Below are positions 25,014 through 33,042 of a DNA stretch of 47,715 nucleotides, piece after piece (positions within the stretch are counted from its first letter, which is position 1; the number at the start of each line of letters is the position of its first letter). This DNA is from JBEKHI01 sp050012355 (lineage in GTDB: Bacteria > Actinomycetota > Actinomycetes > Streptosporangiales > Streptosporangiaceae): assembly GCA_050012355.1 (NCBI GenBank), contig JBEKHI010000008.1:1-47715 (forward strand). The letters run 5' to 3'. The translations under genes were made by a program, and so were the position numbers. Under the pieces are notes generated by a model. That model was not told the origin of the DNA. It saw only the letters and a list, made by a program, of their open reading frames with translations, and made no database searches.

Positions 25014-25169
25014 GCTTCCTCCAGTTTTCCACTCGGGCTCCGGCTGATCTTGCTGCCGGAGGTCCAGTCGCGCACCTTGCTCGGCGCGGATCTGGAGTAC
25101 GAGAAGCCGCTCTTTCCAGGCGGCCTGATCCCGTCAGACGACGGACTGCTCTGGGTGAAACCCGAATAA
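25014..25169 (+). pseudogene. 3' fragment of an unrecognised gene, ending in a terminator
   Basis: A 51-codon tail of a plus-strand frame with good coding character: RLILLPEVQSRTLLGADLEY, then EKPLFPGGLIPSDDGLLWV, then KPE and TAA. It has no start or ribosome binding site of its own; further upstream the frame is antisense to the response regulator. The TAA lies inside a perfect hairpin terminator, so this looks like the genuine end of a gene whose 5' part was removed. The product was not recognised. Together with the hmaS-like fragment at 22911 it brackets the two-component pair. Confidence 0.5.
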
Positions 25170-25198
25170 GGGGTAATGACGTGCGTCATTACCCCTTA
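25167..25198. terminator. Perfect 14-bp-stem bidirectional terminator hairpin
   Basis: Arms 25167-25180 (TAAGGGGTAATGAC) and 25185-25198 (its exact complement) around a GTGC loop, lying between the converging 3' fragment (plus) and the FAD oxidase (minus). The stop codon of the fragment is the first triplet of the stem. The stem is AT-richer than the genome and has no U-run. Confidence 0.8.
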
Positions 25199-25210
25199 AC
25201 CGTACGGGTG

Positions 25211-27001
25211 TCACGCAGGCTGGATCAAAGTGTCCAGGAACGGGTTGCTGAAGACCGAGTACGGGTCATAGGAGGTCAGGATCGACACCGCGGTGTTCCA
25301 GTCGTCGTCATCGGCCTGGCCCGCGCTCACCGCGTCGGGGATGGTGCTACTGAGAACGGTGGTATCCGTCCAGGGTGCCGTCGCGGTGCATGCCCAGGCC
25401 TTGGACCACTCTGGACGGACGCAAGCGTAACTGCCGGTGTAGTGACTCCAGATCCAGTCTTCCATGTCCGCGTAGAACGCCGAGTAACCGGGAGTGACCG
25501 GCAGGGTGCCCATGTCGAGCCAGACCACGACATTCCACTCCGGGTGGTCAGGACGAGGCCGGGCCGAGGACAGGATCGGCGATTGCGCACCGTCAACGAT
25601 CGAGTCGCCGGGCTGATCGAGCCCGGTGACCCGGATCTCTATCGGCCCGTTCATCGGGTACTCACCGTTTCCCTGATAATCGGCGAGCTGCTCCGAGTAC
25701 TGCTGGTAGAAATCGCTGACCACCTGCTGGATGTTGGCTCGCGAGGTCAGGATGGCGAATCCGGCCTCGACAATCCGTTCCGTCGTGGCTGGCACATAAC
25801 GCAGCACGTTCTGCCATTGTCCCCAGATGTCCCAGCTGAGCGTCGTGACCAGTCCGACGTCCACAACCCCGATCTGGGTCACCTCGAGAGCGGGAGTTCC
25901 GCTCGGATCGGATGTCACCACTGCCTCAAGGGCGGAATTCTCCGTCGTGCTCACGTCGGTGAACGAGTAGTTATAGGGACTGGTGACCCGGCGTGAGAAC
26001 AGTGGGTCGCTGGAGGCCAGCGTCCATACCTTGAGCCAAGGTGTGTCGGTGAACGGGAACCAGATGGCCTCCACCCGCCCGGTCTTGTTAGCGTAGCTAG
26101 CCAGCGAGTTCGACCCAGCGGAAGCGGGCGGCGCGAACAGATCCGCGGCCGAAATGTCGACCCAGCTCTGGCAGCGCAGATTCTGGCTCGCGGCGACCTG
26201 CAAGGTGACGCTGGTAATGAACGCGCGGCCAAGATGGACCAGGAAAGCCCGGATGTCAGGGTCAGACCGCTGGAACGTCTGGAGCACGTACTGCTCCTGC
26301 TCCGAGTTCCACACCACCGCCGTCAGCGAGACGATCAGGTTGGAGAGCGATCCGTAAGTCTGTCCGGCCAGCGGAGACTCGCCGGTGGCCGGGATGGCGG
26401 CACCGTGCCCGTTGATCGCCAGCACCCCGCCCAGCGTGAGATCGCCGGGAGCCGGGATCGCGCAGAGCCCGTACCCGGCCGCCGCCAGAGTGGTGACGAA
26501 GGTGTCCATCGTGACTCCCGGCTGTGCGGTGACCGTGGCCGGGGACCCGTCACTAATAGATACCGAGGTCAGCTGCTCAGTGGTGTTCACAAGTACATAG
26601 CCGGCGCCGGTGCTGCCTGCGGGCAGTACCAGCGGTGACCAGCCGTGTCCGATGCCTTGGGCACGCAGCCGGTAGCCCTGCGCCTGGGCCCAGTTGGCCA
26701 GTGTGACCACGTCCTGGGCCGAAGCGGGTGTGCAGGTCCAGACATCATCGATCACGACCATGCCCGACCAGTTCTGGTAGGCCTGCTGATACACCGGTAT
26801 CGACGAGGGAAAGTCTGGTGGCGGCGCGGTGGTGGTCTGCGCGCTGGCCGCGGTGACCCGGAACACCGGGCTCCATATCACCGCTCCGGCGGCAGCGGCG
26901 CCGGCGCCGGCCAGGAACTTTCGCCGTGACGGCGCCGAAGCATGCTCTGAGCGATCCTCATAGGATTCCATGTCCCTAATACGCTTCTTATCACCCCTCA
27001 T
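25211..27001 (-). CDS. Tat-exported FAD-dependent oxidase (cholesterol-oxidase / VAO type)
   Basis: 596 residues from ATG 27001. Twin-arginine signal: SRRKFLAGAGAAAAGAV (RR at about 26-27), with cleavage expected after the Ala-Ser-Ala region before QTTTAPP. FAD_binding_4 domain: VVTLANWAQAQGYRLRAQGI, then GHGWSPLVLP, and GDLTLGGVLAINGHGAAIP. The C-terminal half matches the substrate domain of covalent-FAD cholesterol-oxidase-like enzymes (VEAIWFPFTDTPWLKVWTL, and IEIRVTGLDQPGDSIV). Family enzymes oxidise a secondary alcohol with O2, giving H2O2; the substrate here is unknown. Starts at 27076, 27001 and 26971 are all open. 27001 has GGGG six bases upstream, 26971 gives a shorter n-region, and neither has a strong Shine-Dalgarno. 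It lies next to the decayed phenylglycine segment but no functional link is shown. Confidence 0.88.
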   Translation of the reverse strand: MRGDKKRIRDMESYEDRSEHASAPSRRKFLAGAGAAAAGAVIWSPVFRVTAASAQTTTAPPPDFPSSIPVYQQAYQNWSGMVVIDDVWTCTPASAQDVVTLANWAQAQGYRLRAQGIGHGWSPLVLPAGSTGAGYVLVNTTEQLTSVSISDGSPATVTAQPGVTMDTFVTTLAAAGYGLCAIPAPGDLTLGGVLAINGHGAAIPATGESPLAGQTYGSLSNLIVSLTAVVWNSEQEQYVLQTFQRSDPDIRAFLVHLGRAFITSVTLQVAASQNLRCQSWVDISAADLFAPPASAGSNSLASYANKTGRVEAIWFPFTDTPWLKVWTLASSDPLFSRRVTSPYNYSFTDVSTTENSALEAVVTSDPSGTPALEVTQIGVVDVGLVTTLSWDIWGQWQNVLRYVPATTERIVEAGFAILTSRANIQQVVSDFYQQYSEQLADYQGNGEYPMNGPIEIRVTGLDQPGDSIVDGAQSPILSSARPRPDHPEWNVVVWLDMGTLPVTPGYSAFYADMEDWIWSHYTGSYACVRPEWSKAWACTATAPWTDTTVLSSTIPDAVSAGQADDDDWNTAVSILTSYDPYSVFSNPFLDTLIQPA

Positions 27002-27085
27002 ATTCAGCCCCAGAGGGTTAGTCCCGTGACAGCTCTGAGCCGAGAAACGGACCTTCAGCGCCCTTAAAAGGGCCACGTCGTGAAT

Positions 27086-27913
27086 TCAGGCTGAGGGTGC
27101 GTCGAGGCGGCCGACGCCGCCTAGGATCCAGTACTTCCGCGGGTCGGCGGGAACGTCGGCTGGGGAAGTCGGGCGCCACTCGGGCACCCATACCAGACCG
27201 GGTTCGACCAAGGTGAATCCGTTGAACAGCTGGCCGATCTCCTCGCGGGTTCGCATGCGGAACGTGGTGTCCACGCGGCTGGTGTAGATCTTCTCGTGCT
27301 GTTGTGCCAGGACTGGGTCAGCGTCCCGGCAGGTATGGCTGATCACCAGGTAGCTGCCGGGCGCGAGCGCGCTGCGCAGGGTGGCGAGGATGTCACGCAC
27401 CTCGTCGTCGTCGGGCAGGAAATGCACAACGGCGACCAGGAGTAGCCCGATAGGGCGGTTGAAGTCGAGCAGCAGCTGGACGGAGGGGTCGGCGAGGATA
27501 CTTTCCGGCTGACGCAGGTCGGACTGGATGACGGCGGCGTCCGGGTTGTCCCGCAAGATAAGCCGGCTGTGGGCGACGGCGACGTCGTCGTTGTCGACGT
27601 ACACGACTCGAGAGCCGGGGACGGTCGCCTGGGCGACCTGGTGGACGTTGTTCTGGGTGGGGATGCCTGACCCGATATCCAGGAACTGCTGGATCCCCGC
27701 CTCGTCGGCGAGGAAACGCACCGCTCGGCCCATGAAGGCCCGGTTCGCGCGGGCCGAGGCCCGCATGTTCTGGTCGAGGGCGACCGACGTACGGGCGGCG
27801 TCGATGTCTGACTGGAAATTATGGTCACCGCCCAGCCACCAGTCGTAGACCCGGGCGATGTTTGCCTTGGTCTTGTCAATTCCTGGCGGTATCCAACCTG
27901 GCCCGACAGTCAT
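27086..27913 (-). CDS. SAM-dependent methyltransferase-like protein, DUF574 family
   Basis: 275 residues of the large actinobacterial DUF574 family. Hallmarks: IDKTKANIARVYDWWLGGDH at the N-terminus, FLDIGSGIPTQNNVHQVAQ as the SAM-binding glycine motif (about 79-97), VVYVDNDDVAVAHSR for the ribose-binding acid, and LLLVAVVHFLPDDDEVRDIL. Ribosome binding site GGGAGGTGCG precedes the ATG. Members are very numerous in Streptomyces-type genomes, and their substrates are mostly unknown. It lies about 85 nt upstream of the FAD oxidase (start 27001) on the same strand, so co-transcription is possible. Confidence 0.93.
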   Translation of the reverse strand: MTVGPGWIPPGIDKTKANIARVYDWWLGGDHNFQSDIDAARTSVALDQNMRASARANRAFMGRAVRFLADEAGIQQFLDIGSGIPTQNNVHQVAQATVPGSRVVYVDNDDVAVAHSRLILRDNPDAAVIQSDLRQPESILADPSVQLLLDFNRPIGLLLVAVVHFLPDDDEVRDILATLRSALAPGSYLVISHTCRDADPVLAQQHEKIYTSRVDTTFRMRTREEIGQLFNGFTLVEPGLVWVPEWRPTSPADVPADPRKYWILGGVGRLDAPSA

Positions 27914-28038
27914 CGCACCTCCCGTCCTGGCACCAGTGCGTCCATCCGTCGGGCCAATGGTAGTCCTGCCGCCAGCTCGCCCGTATCCCGGACGTGAGCT
28001 GACGGAATGTGCGGCTTCTGCTCGTGGGTCGGAGACAG

Positions 28039-28437
28039 TCAGAGAACCTTGTTGACGAGGTCGCTGCCGATGCCAAAGCCGGCGCCGCTCATGATCGCGC
28101 GGCCGAATGTGCCGCCGAGGAACCGCTCCAGCTCGGCTCCGCGGGCTGGCCCCTGCTGGTAGCGCGGCTGCTGGTACTGGGGCTCCGGCGGTGCGACGGA
28201 CTGAACGTGATTGTCGACCATCGAGTGGATGGACTGGAGCAGCAAGGTCATCTTCCCTTCCTCTTGCTGCACGCCTAGCGCTATCTCATTCAGGTCAGGC
28301 AGCCATCCGCTGGCGTTGTAGTCGCCCTCGGCGGCAGCGGCCTGCAGCTTGCGGGCCAGAGCCTGTATCAGCGCTGCCGTTTGCTGCCCCTGCTGCTGCA
28401 ATTGGGCGTAATTCTGGTCTATGGTCTCGGTATCCAC
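28039..28437 (-). CDS. Small Gln-rich coiled-coil hypothetical protein
   Basis: 132 residues, not recognised. Residues 1-80 are helical and probably coiled coil (IDQNYAQLQQQGQQTAALIQ, then ALARKLQAAAAEGDY, and LLQSIHSMVDNHV). A Pro/Gln linker (PPEPQYQQPRYQQGP) leads to a Gly-rich C-terminus FLGGTFGRAIMSGAGFGIGS. The GTG at 28437 is preferred to the ATG at 28449 because GGAGG (28443-28447) sits five bases before the GTG, and the ATG itself overlaps that site. The Gly-rich tail could contact a membrane or oligomerise; this is a guess. It is followed on the same strand by the methyltransferase after 125 nt. Confidence 0.68.
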   Translation of the reverse strand: MDTETIDQNYAQLQQQGQQTAALIQALARKLQAAAAEGDYNASGWLPDLNEIALGVQQEEGKMTLLLQSIHSMVDNHVQSVAPPEPQYQQPRYQQGPARGAELERFLGGTFGRAIMSGAGFGIGSDLVNKVL

Positions 28438-28740
28438 TCGGTCCTCCATCTGATGAAGCGTGCGGCCCGAGTGCTAGCGGCTCAAGCCGGAACGGGCTGC
28501 CCTAAATGCATGCCGCGGCGCTAGCCACTCGGTTTCGCGCCCAGGATCGAGCTAGGGTGCTGACTGTTCTACGCCTATAGCCGTAGAACGCCTTCAGCCC
28601 TATCGAAACCTCCTCAGGAGCAGGATCAACGACATCAAAGGCGCATGGGTGCCGCCAGGACCGCAGCCCGGAATGCCTCAGCCTCAGGTTCCGGCATTTC
28701 CTGACGAAATGGGCTGCTCGCTGCGGCCCGCCGACGGCAG
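28438..28740. other. 300-bp intergenic region with a short perfect hairpin
   Basis: Between the TetR gene end and the Gln-rich protein, both on the minus strand. No gene seen. Contains GTTCTACG / CGTAGAAC (28566-28573 and 28582-28589, 8-nt loop), a possible terminator of the TetR transcript or a regulator site. GC-rich elsewhere. Confidence 0.45.
28443..28447 (-). promoter_or_regulatory. Shine-Dalgarno that decides a GTG start
   Basis: GGAGG (read on the minus strand), five bases before GTG 28437. It overlaps the competing in-frame ATG, which therefore cannot use it. Confidence 0.65.
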
Positions 28741-29310
28741 CTAGAACGCCTTCCGAGGTCGGCTGCCGTCGAGAAAGACGCTGATGATCGCCGCGCTGGC
28801 TTTCTCGGCCCCGACGCCGTCCGGTCCGGAGATGCCGATGGCTGTCTCCAGGAGGCCGCTGAAGATCCGTACCAGCACCTCCGGTGTCAGGTCGGAACGG
28901 AGCGTGCCGTCGGCGATGCCCCGCTTGAACAGCCGGTACACCGGCTCCGCGAGGTCCTGCTGGGTCTGCTCGGAATCGGGTGGTTTGTGGCCAGAATGGG
29001 CGAGCGCGACGTACTTGCTGCCCGCGAACACGAAGCCCCGGGTGAGCCGCGCGATGGCCTCCGCTACCGGGATCGTGTCAAGCTCCGCGTCGGCGATCCG
29101 CCCGCGTAGCTCGGCGGAGGCGGCCTCGGCTAGGCCGCGCAGCAGCGCTTCCCGGCTGGGGAAGTAGCGGTAGAGCGTGGCCCGGCTCACGCCGGCGGCG
29201 TCGGCGATCTCGGCCATGCTCGCCGACTCCCCGCGCTCGGCCAGGACCGCCGCCGCCGTATCGAGGATCCCGGCGGCGATGCGATCGCGGAGCGTCGGTG
29301 TCTCAGGCAT
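28741..29310 (-). CDS. TetR-family repressor, divergent from an MMPL transporter
   Basis: 189 residues. N-terminal HTH: MAEIADAAGVSRATLYRYFP, then SREALLRGLAEAASAEL, the standard TetR pattern at about residues 30-68. The C-terminal helical ligand domain ends LLETAIGISGPDG. It is transcribed divergently from an MMPL transporter and a short-chain dehydrogenase, with an operator-like dyad in the 97-bp gap, so it most likely represses that operon and itself until a toxic ligand binds. The ligand is unknown. The first Met is used (MPETPTLRDRI); upstream sequence has a weak purine tract only. Confidence 0.93.
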   Translation of the reverse strand: MPETPTLRDRIAAGILDTAAAVLAERGESASMAEIADAAGVSRATLYRYFPSREALLRGLAEAASAELRGRIADAELDTIPVAEAIARLTRGFVFAGSKYVALAHSGHKPPDSEQTQQDLAEPVYRLFKRGIADGTLRSDLTPEVLVRIFSGLLETAIGISGPDGVGAEKASAAIISVFLDGSRPRKAF

Positions 29311-29359
29311 GCACGTCAGTGTAGGCGCTGCATCAATATTTGACGTATGAGTCTCTTAT

Positions 29360-29377
29360 TGATACATCTATGTCTCA
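29360..29377. promoter_or_regulatory. Operator-like dyad for the TetR-family repressor
   Basis: TGATACAT-CT-ATGTCTCA: two 8-bp half sites with one mismatch, 2-nt centre. It lies in an AT-rich stretch between the divergent TetR and MMPL genes, and is embedded in a broader imperfect dyad (TATGAGTCTC to the left, CATAATGAGTCAT to the right). Position and symmetry fit a TetR operator covering the transporter promoter. Confidence 0.5.
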
Positions 29378-29407
29378 TAATGAGTCATCGGATATTCAGG
29401 AGAAAAC

Positions 29408-31594
29408 ATGCGTGCCACGGCATCCTGGTGTGTACGGCATCGCCGCATCGTGCTGGCCGCCTGGCTGCTGGCGCTTTTCACGGTGACCGGCATCTCCCGC
29501 GCCGCCGGAAGTCACTTCGTCGATTCCTGGTCGCTGCCGGGTACTGACTCCAGCACCGCCGTGAGCCTGCTCACCTCGGTGTCGCCCGCGGTCTCGGGCG
29601 ACACCGAGCAGGTCGTGGTCGGCACGTCCGGGGGGCTGACCGTACGGGACCCGGCCGTCCGCGCCCGCTTCACCGGACTGCTGTCGCGGCTGTCCCGGCT
29701 GGACGGCGTGACCGGCGTCGTCTCCCCGTACGCTTCCATCGGCGCGGCCCAGGTCAGCAAGGACGGCCGCGTTGCCTTCGCCACGCTCCAGTTCGGCATG
29801 GCCGCGCAGGACGTGCCGAAATCCTCCGGTCAGCAGATGCTCGACGACGTCAAGGCCGCCAGCACCCCGGACGCCGTTATGGCGGTCACCGGGCAGGTCG
29901 CCGAGGCCAGCGAGACGCCAGCACCGATCGGGGCCGGGCTCGGCATCCTCGCGGCGGCGATTGTGCTCGCCCTGGTATTCGGCTCGCTGTTCGCGATGCT
30001 GCTGCCGCTGATCTCGGCGGTCCTCGCCCTCGGCACCGCGCTGGGCATCGTCGGCCTGCTGTCGCATGTCATGAACGTGGCCTCCAGCTCCAGCGAACTC
30101 GTCCTGCTCGTCGGCCTCGGCGTCGGGGTGGACTACGCCCTGTTCATCGTGGTCCGCCACCGGCAAGGACTGCTCAGCGGCCAGCGCCCCGACGAGTCGA
30201 TCGCCGAAGCCGTGAATACCTCCGGGCGGGCAGTGCTGTTCGCCGGGACGATCGTCTGCATCTCGATCCTCGGCATGTTCGCACTGCGGGTGAACTTCTT
30301 CTACGGGCTGTCGGTCGGCACCGCGATCGGGGTCGCGCTCACGATGATCGCCGCGCTCACCTTGCTGCCGGCGATGCTCGGATTCTTCGGCACCAGGGTG
30401 CTCTCCCGCCGCCAGCGCCAGCGGATCGGGCAACCGCAGGCGGAACGGCCGGACGGATTCTGGACCCGCTGGGCAGCCTTCATCGCTCGCCGCCCGATCG
30501 TTCCGGCCGTCCTGGCCACCGCGTTGATCGCCGTGATCGCGATCCCGGTCCTCTCGCTCAGTCTCGGCTTCTCCGACCAGGGCAACGACCCGTCTGGCAC
30601 CTCCACCCGCCAGGCCTACGACCTACTGGCCGAGGGCTTCGGCCCGGGCTTCAACGGCCCGCTTGAATTGGTGAGCATGGTCCCCGGCCCGGCCGCACGG
30701 GCCACGCTCGACGGCATCGCCGCCGATGTCGGGCAGCAGCCCGATGTCGCCTCGGTCGCGCCGCCGCGGGTGATCAGCGGGTCAGGCGGCCGCGAGGTGG
30801 CGCTCATCGTCGTCTACCCGGCCAGCTCGCCACAGGACCAGGCCACCACCGACCTCGTGCAGCGCCTGCGCTCGCGAACACTGCCCCGGCTGACGGCCGG
30901 AAGTGGCCTGCGGTTCTACATCACCGGCGGCACCGCCGTCTACGTCGACTTCGCGCACGTGCTCGCGGCCAAGCTGGCGCTCTTCATCGGAGCCATCGTG
31001 GGCCTGTCGTTCATCGTGCTCGCCGTCGTATTCCGCAGCCTGGTCATCCCGCTGACCGCGGCGCTGATGAACCTGCTGTCGGCGGCGGCCTCGTTCGGAG
31101 TACTCGTCGCCGTGTTCCAGTGGGGCTGGGCCGCCACGGCGATCGGGGTGGACAAGCAAGGACCGGTGGAGTCGATCATGCCGGTGCTGCTCTTCCCGGT
31201 GCTGTTCGGCTTGTCCATGGACTACCAGGTGTTCCTGCTCACCCGTATCCACGAGGCATGGCTGCGCCACCACGACAACCGCCGCGCGGTCCGCGACGGG
31301 CTCGCGGCGACCGGCGGGATCATCACCGCCGCGGCGCTCATCATGATCGTGGTGTTCGCCGCGTTCATGCTGGAGGACAACCGCGACATCAAGGAGTTCG
31401 GCCTCGGCCTGGCCGCCGCCGTTCTGATGGACGCGGTCGTCATCCGCAGCGTGATCGTCCCCGCGCTGATGATCCTCCTCGGCCGCTCCAACTGGTGGTT
31501 TCCCCGCTGGCTGGACCGGATCCTGCCGCACGTCTCGGTGGAGGAACCAGCGGTGGGCGAACCTCGTCACCAGCGAAAGGAATACATATTGTGA
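29408..31594 (+). CDS. MMPL/RND-family membrane transporter
   Basis: 728-residue actinobacterial MMPL-type exporter. TM1 near residue 13-30 (IVLAAWLLALFTVTGISRAA), first periplasmic domain, then a TM bundle (GAGLGILAAAIVLALVFGSL, and VLLVGLGVGVDYALFIVVRH with the conserved GxxxDY/F motif), a second periplasmic domain after about residue 370, and a second bundle (IMPVLLFPVLFGLSMDYQVF). Both proton-relay-type Asp/Tyr motifs (GVDYALF and SMDYQVF) are present. CAGGAG five bases before the ATG is a good ribosome binding site. It overlaps the downstream dehydrogenase by GTGA. MMPL proteins export lipids or small toxic compounds; the TetR/MMPL/SDR arrangement suggests inducible efflux. Substrate unknown. 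Confidence 0.94.
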   Translation: MRATASWCVRHRRIVLAAWLLALFTVTGISRAAGSHFVDSWSLPGTDSSTAVSLLTSVSPAVSGDTEQVVVGTSGGLTVRDPAVRARFTGLLSRLSRLDGVTGVVSPYASIGAAQVSKDGRVAFATLQFGMAAQDVPKSSGQQMLDDVKAASTPDAVMAVTGQVAEASETPAPIGAGLGILAAAIVLALVFGSLFAMLLPLISAVLALGTALGIVGLLSHVMNVASSSSELVLLVGLGVGVDYALFIVVRHRQGLLSGQRPDESIAEAVNTSGRAVLFAGTIVCISILGMFALRVNFFYGLSVGTAIGVALTMIAALTLLPAMLGFFGTRVLSRRQRQRIGQPQAERPDGFWTRWAAFIARRPIVPAVLATALIAVIAIPVLSLSLGFSDQGNDPSGTSTRQAYDLLAEGFGPGFNGPLELVSMVPGPAARATLDGIAADVGQQPDVASVAPPRVISGSGGREVALIVVYPASSPQDQATTDLVQRLRSRTLPRLTAGSGLRFYITGGTAVYVDFAHVLAAKLALFIGAIVGLSFIVLAVVFRSLVIPLTAALMNLLSAAASFGVLVAVFQWGWAATAIGVDKQGPVESIMPVLLFPVLFGLSMDYQVFLLTRIHEAWLRHHDNRRAVRDGLAATGGIITAAALIMIVVFAAFMLEDNRDIKEFGLGLAAAVLMDAVVIRSVIVPALMILLGRSNWWFPRWLDRILPHVSVEEPAVGEPRHQRKEYIL

Positions 31595-32454
31595 ACGACC
31601 ATCACGCCGCGCGGCCATCGAAAGCCGTGCTCGTCACCGGATGCTCGTCAGGCATCGGACAGGCGACCGCACTCGCCCTAGCCCAGGCGGGTCTCCCGGT
31701 CTGGGCGTCGGCCCGCAAAGCCAGCGGTCTAGCAGAACTGGAGCGGGCGGGCTGCCGCGTCCTTGAACTCGACGTGACCGACGAGCAGTCCAGGACCGCC
31801 GCCGTCCAGCAGGTCGAGGCCGAGCACGGTGCGGTCGGGGTGCTGATCAACAACGCCGGGCACGGCGGCGGCGGCCCAGTCGAGGAAGTCCCGCTCAGCG
31901 TGGTCCGCGAGACCTTCGAGACCAACGTGTTCGCCGTGATCCGGCTGTGCCAGCTCGTGCTGCCCGGCATGCGTGCCCAGCGCAGCGGGCTGATCGTCAA
32001 CCTCGGGTCCGCCGCCGGACTCGTGACGCCTCCGACCGGCTGCCCGTACGCGATGACCAAGTACGCGATGGAGTCGCTGTGCGACGCGCTGCGCCCGGAG
32101 GTAGCTCCGTTCGGCATCCGGGTCACGCTGATCGAGCCGGGAGCGGTGCGGACCCGTTTCATGGCCAACAGCGAGCTGTATCAGCCTGAAGACGACGAGC
32201 ACAGCCCGTACTCCGTCTACAAGGCGAACGTCGCGAAGATGGCCGCCCACGCGCACCGCGATGGTGCCCGCGGCGTTCTCGATGCCGACGACGTGGCCGC
32301 CGTGATCCTCAAAGCGGTCACCGCCCCGCATCCGAAAGCCCGGTATAAGGCAGGCTCCCAGGCGCGCCTGGCCCCCGTAGCCCGGCGTGTCCTCGGCGAT
32401 CGCGGCTGGGACGCCTTCATGCGCCGCCTGGTGCCATTCCCCGCCCCGGAATGA
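31591..32454 (+). CDS. Short-chain dehydrogenase/reductase (classical SDR)
   Basis: 287 residues, start GTG 31591 overlapping the transporter stop (GTGA), with AAAGGA nine bases upstream. Classical SDR signatures: cofactor motif VTGCSSGIG (TGxxxGxG), LINNAGHGGGG (NNAG), INLGS-like VNLGSAAG with the catalytic Ser, and YAMTK (YxxxK). An acidic residue after strand 2 is absent (ASARKASGL), favouring NADP(H). The C-terminal part (VLDADDVAAVILKAVTAPHP, then KARYKAG) is like oxidoreductases often paired with efflux genes. A longer open frame starting at 31120 is only the antifeature inside the transporter gene. The reaction is unknown; coupling makes a detoxification or lipid-modification role together with the MMPL pump plausible. 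Confidence 0.94.
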   Translation: MNDHHAARPSKAVLVTGCSSGIGQATALALAQAGLPVWASARKASGLAELERAGCRVLELDVTDEQSRTAAVQQVEAEHGAVGVLINNAGHGGGGPVEEVPLSVVRETFETNVFAVIRLCQLVLPGMRAQRSGLIVNLGSAAGLVTPPTGCPYAMTKYAMESLCDALRPEVAPFGIRVTLIEPGAVRTRFMANSELYQPEDDEHSPYSVYKANVAKMAAHAHRDGARGVLDADDVAAVILKAVTAPHPKARYKAGSQARLAPVARRVLGDRGWDAFMRRLVPFPAPE

Positions 32455-32684
32455 CCCCAGTCGCCCAGTCCCTAGTCCCTGGACAACAACGGCCGTTGCG
32501 GAGCAGCAAGCCCGGAAATAAAGAACATAGTCCTCTCCACTTTCAACATATAGCGCACCAGGGGGCTTGCCGCAGGGCCCGGGCTGTGGCCCATACTGGC
32601 TGGCCGAGGCCAGAACCTGCGGAGGTGCGCGTGCTGTTGCGGAGAACCGGGGACCCAACGAAGGGGAGTGGCCCCCAAGTTCAA

Positions 32685-32757
32685 GTGATCATGGTGGGTG
32701 CCGCACTACCCAGCAAAGAGTCTCGGCAATGCAGCACCCACCACAATCGCCGGGCAT
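32685..32757. repeat. Palindromic intergenic repeat, copy 3 (long hairpin)
   Basis: TGATCATGGTGGGTGCCGCA and, about 25 nt later, the near complement TGCAGCACCCACCACAATCG form a stem of about 13 bp or more. The loop contains CCAGCAAAG (32710-32718), the family core. The left arm matches 20141-20160 and the complement of the right arm matches 20133-20160. Confidence 0.75.
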
Positions 32758-32855
32758 AGCGGCCGGGAGAAATGCTGCCGATTGTCCCCATTCGCGAACC
32801 GCCGCCGGACCTACAGGCACGAAGTAAACCTCCTCCAGGACCCGCAACACGCCAC

Positions 32856-32909
32856 CCCATGGATGTCCCATCGAGGGGCCTATTGCGCCATCGATGACCC
32901 ATCCATGGG
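32856..32909. repeat. Imperfect 19-bp inverted repeat
   Basis: Arms 32856-32874 (CCCATGGATGTCCCATCGA) and 32891-32909 (complement with three mismatches), 16-nt loop. Might be a transcription terminator for the dehydrogenase operon or an unrelated palindrome. Confidence 0.5.
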
Positions 32910-32989
32910 ATAGCAGAAAGCCCCTTTTACCAAAACGGCGGCGCCCCACCCCAACGCGCCTACCCGTTATGCCGCGGGGTGGGCGTTCT

Positions 32990-33042
32990 CATGATCGCGG
33001 ACAGTTCGCGTGTCTATGAGCCCTGGACTGTCCACGATCATG
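32990..33042. terminator. Terminator-like long hairpin at the end of the CHAT gene
   Basis: Arms 32990-33007 (CATGATCGCGGACAGTTC) and 33025-33042 (complement with two mismatches) with a 17-nt loop. The right arm includes the stop codon of the CHAT gene (read on the minus strand). Similar CATGATCGTGGACAGT palindromes are common at 3' ends in actinomycetes and act as terminators without a U-tract. Confidence 0.6.

Larger units (their letters stand above)
32455..33037. other. 583-bp intergenic region with repeat copy and hairpins
   Basis: No supported gene. Contains a palindromic repeat copy (32685-32757), an imperfect 19-bp inverted repeat (32856-32909) and most of a terminator-like hairpin (32990-33042). 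Open frames here are short and arise largely from the repeats. Confidence 0.6.

Noticed and set aside
29396..30433. 345-codon minus-strand open frame rich in Asp, Gln, Arg and His
   Set aside because: Mirror of the MMPL transporter coding strand; composition typical of antisense frames in GC-rich genes.
31120..31590. Upstream extension of the dehydrogenase frame
   Set aside because: Lies within the transporter gene in another frame; the GTG at 31591 has a ribosome binding site and GTGA coupling.
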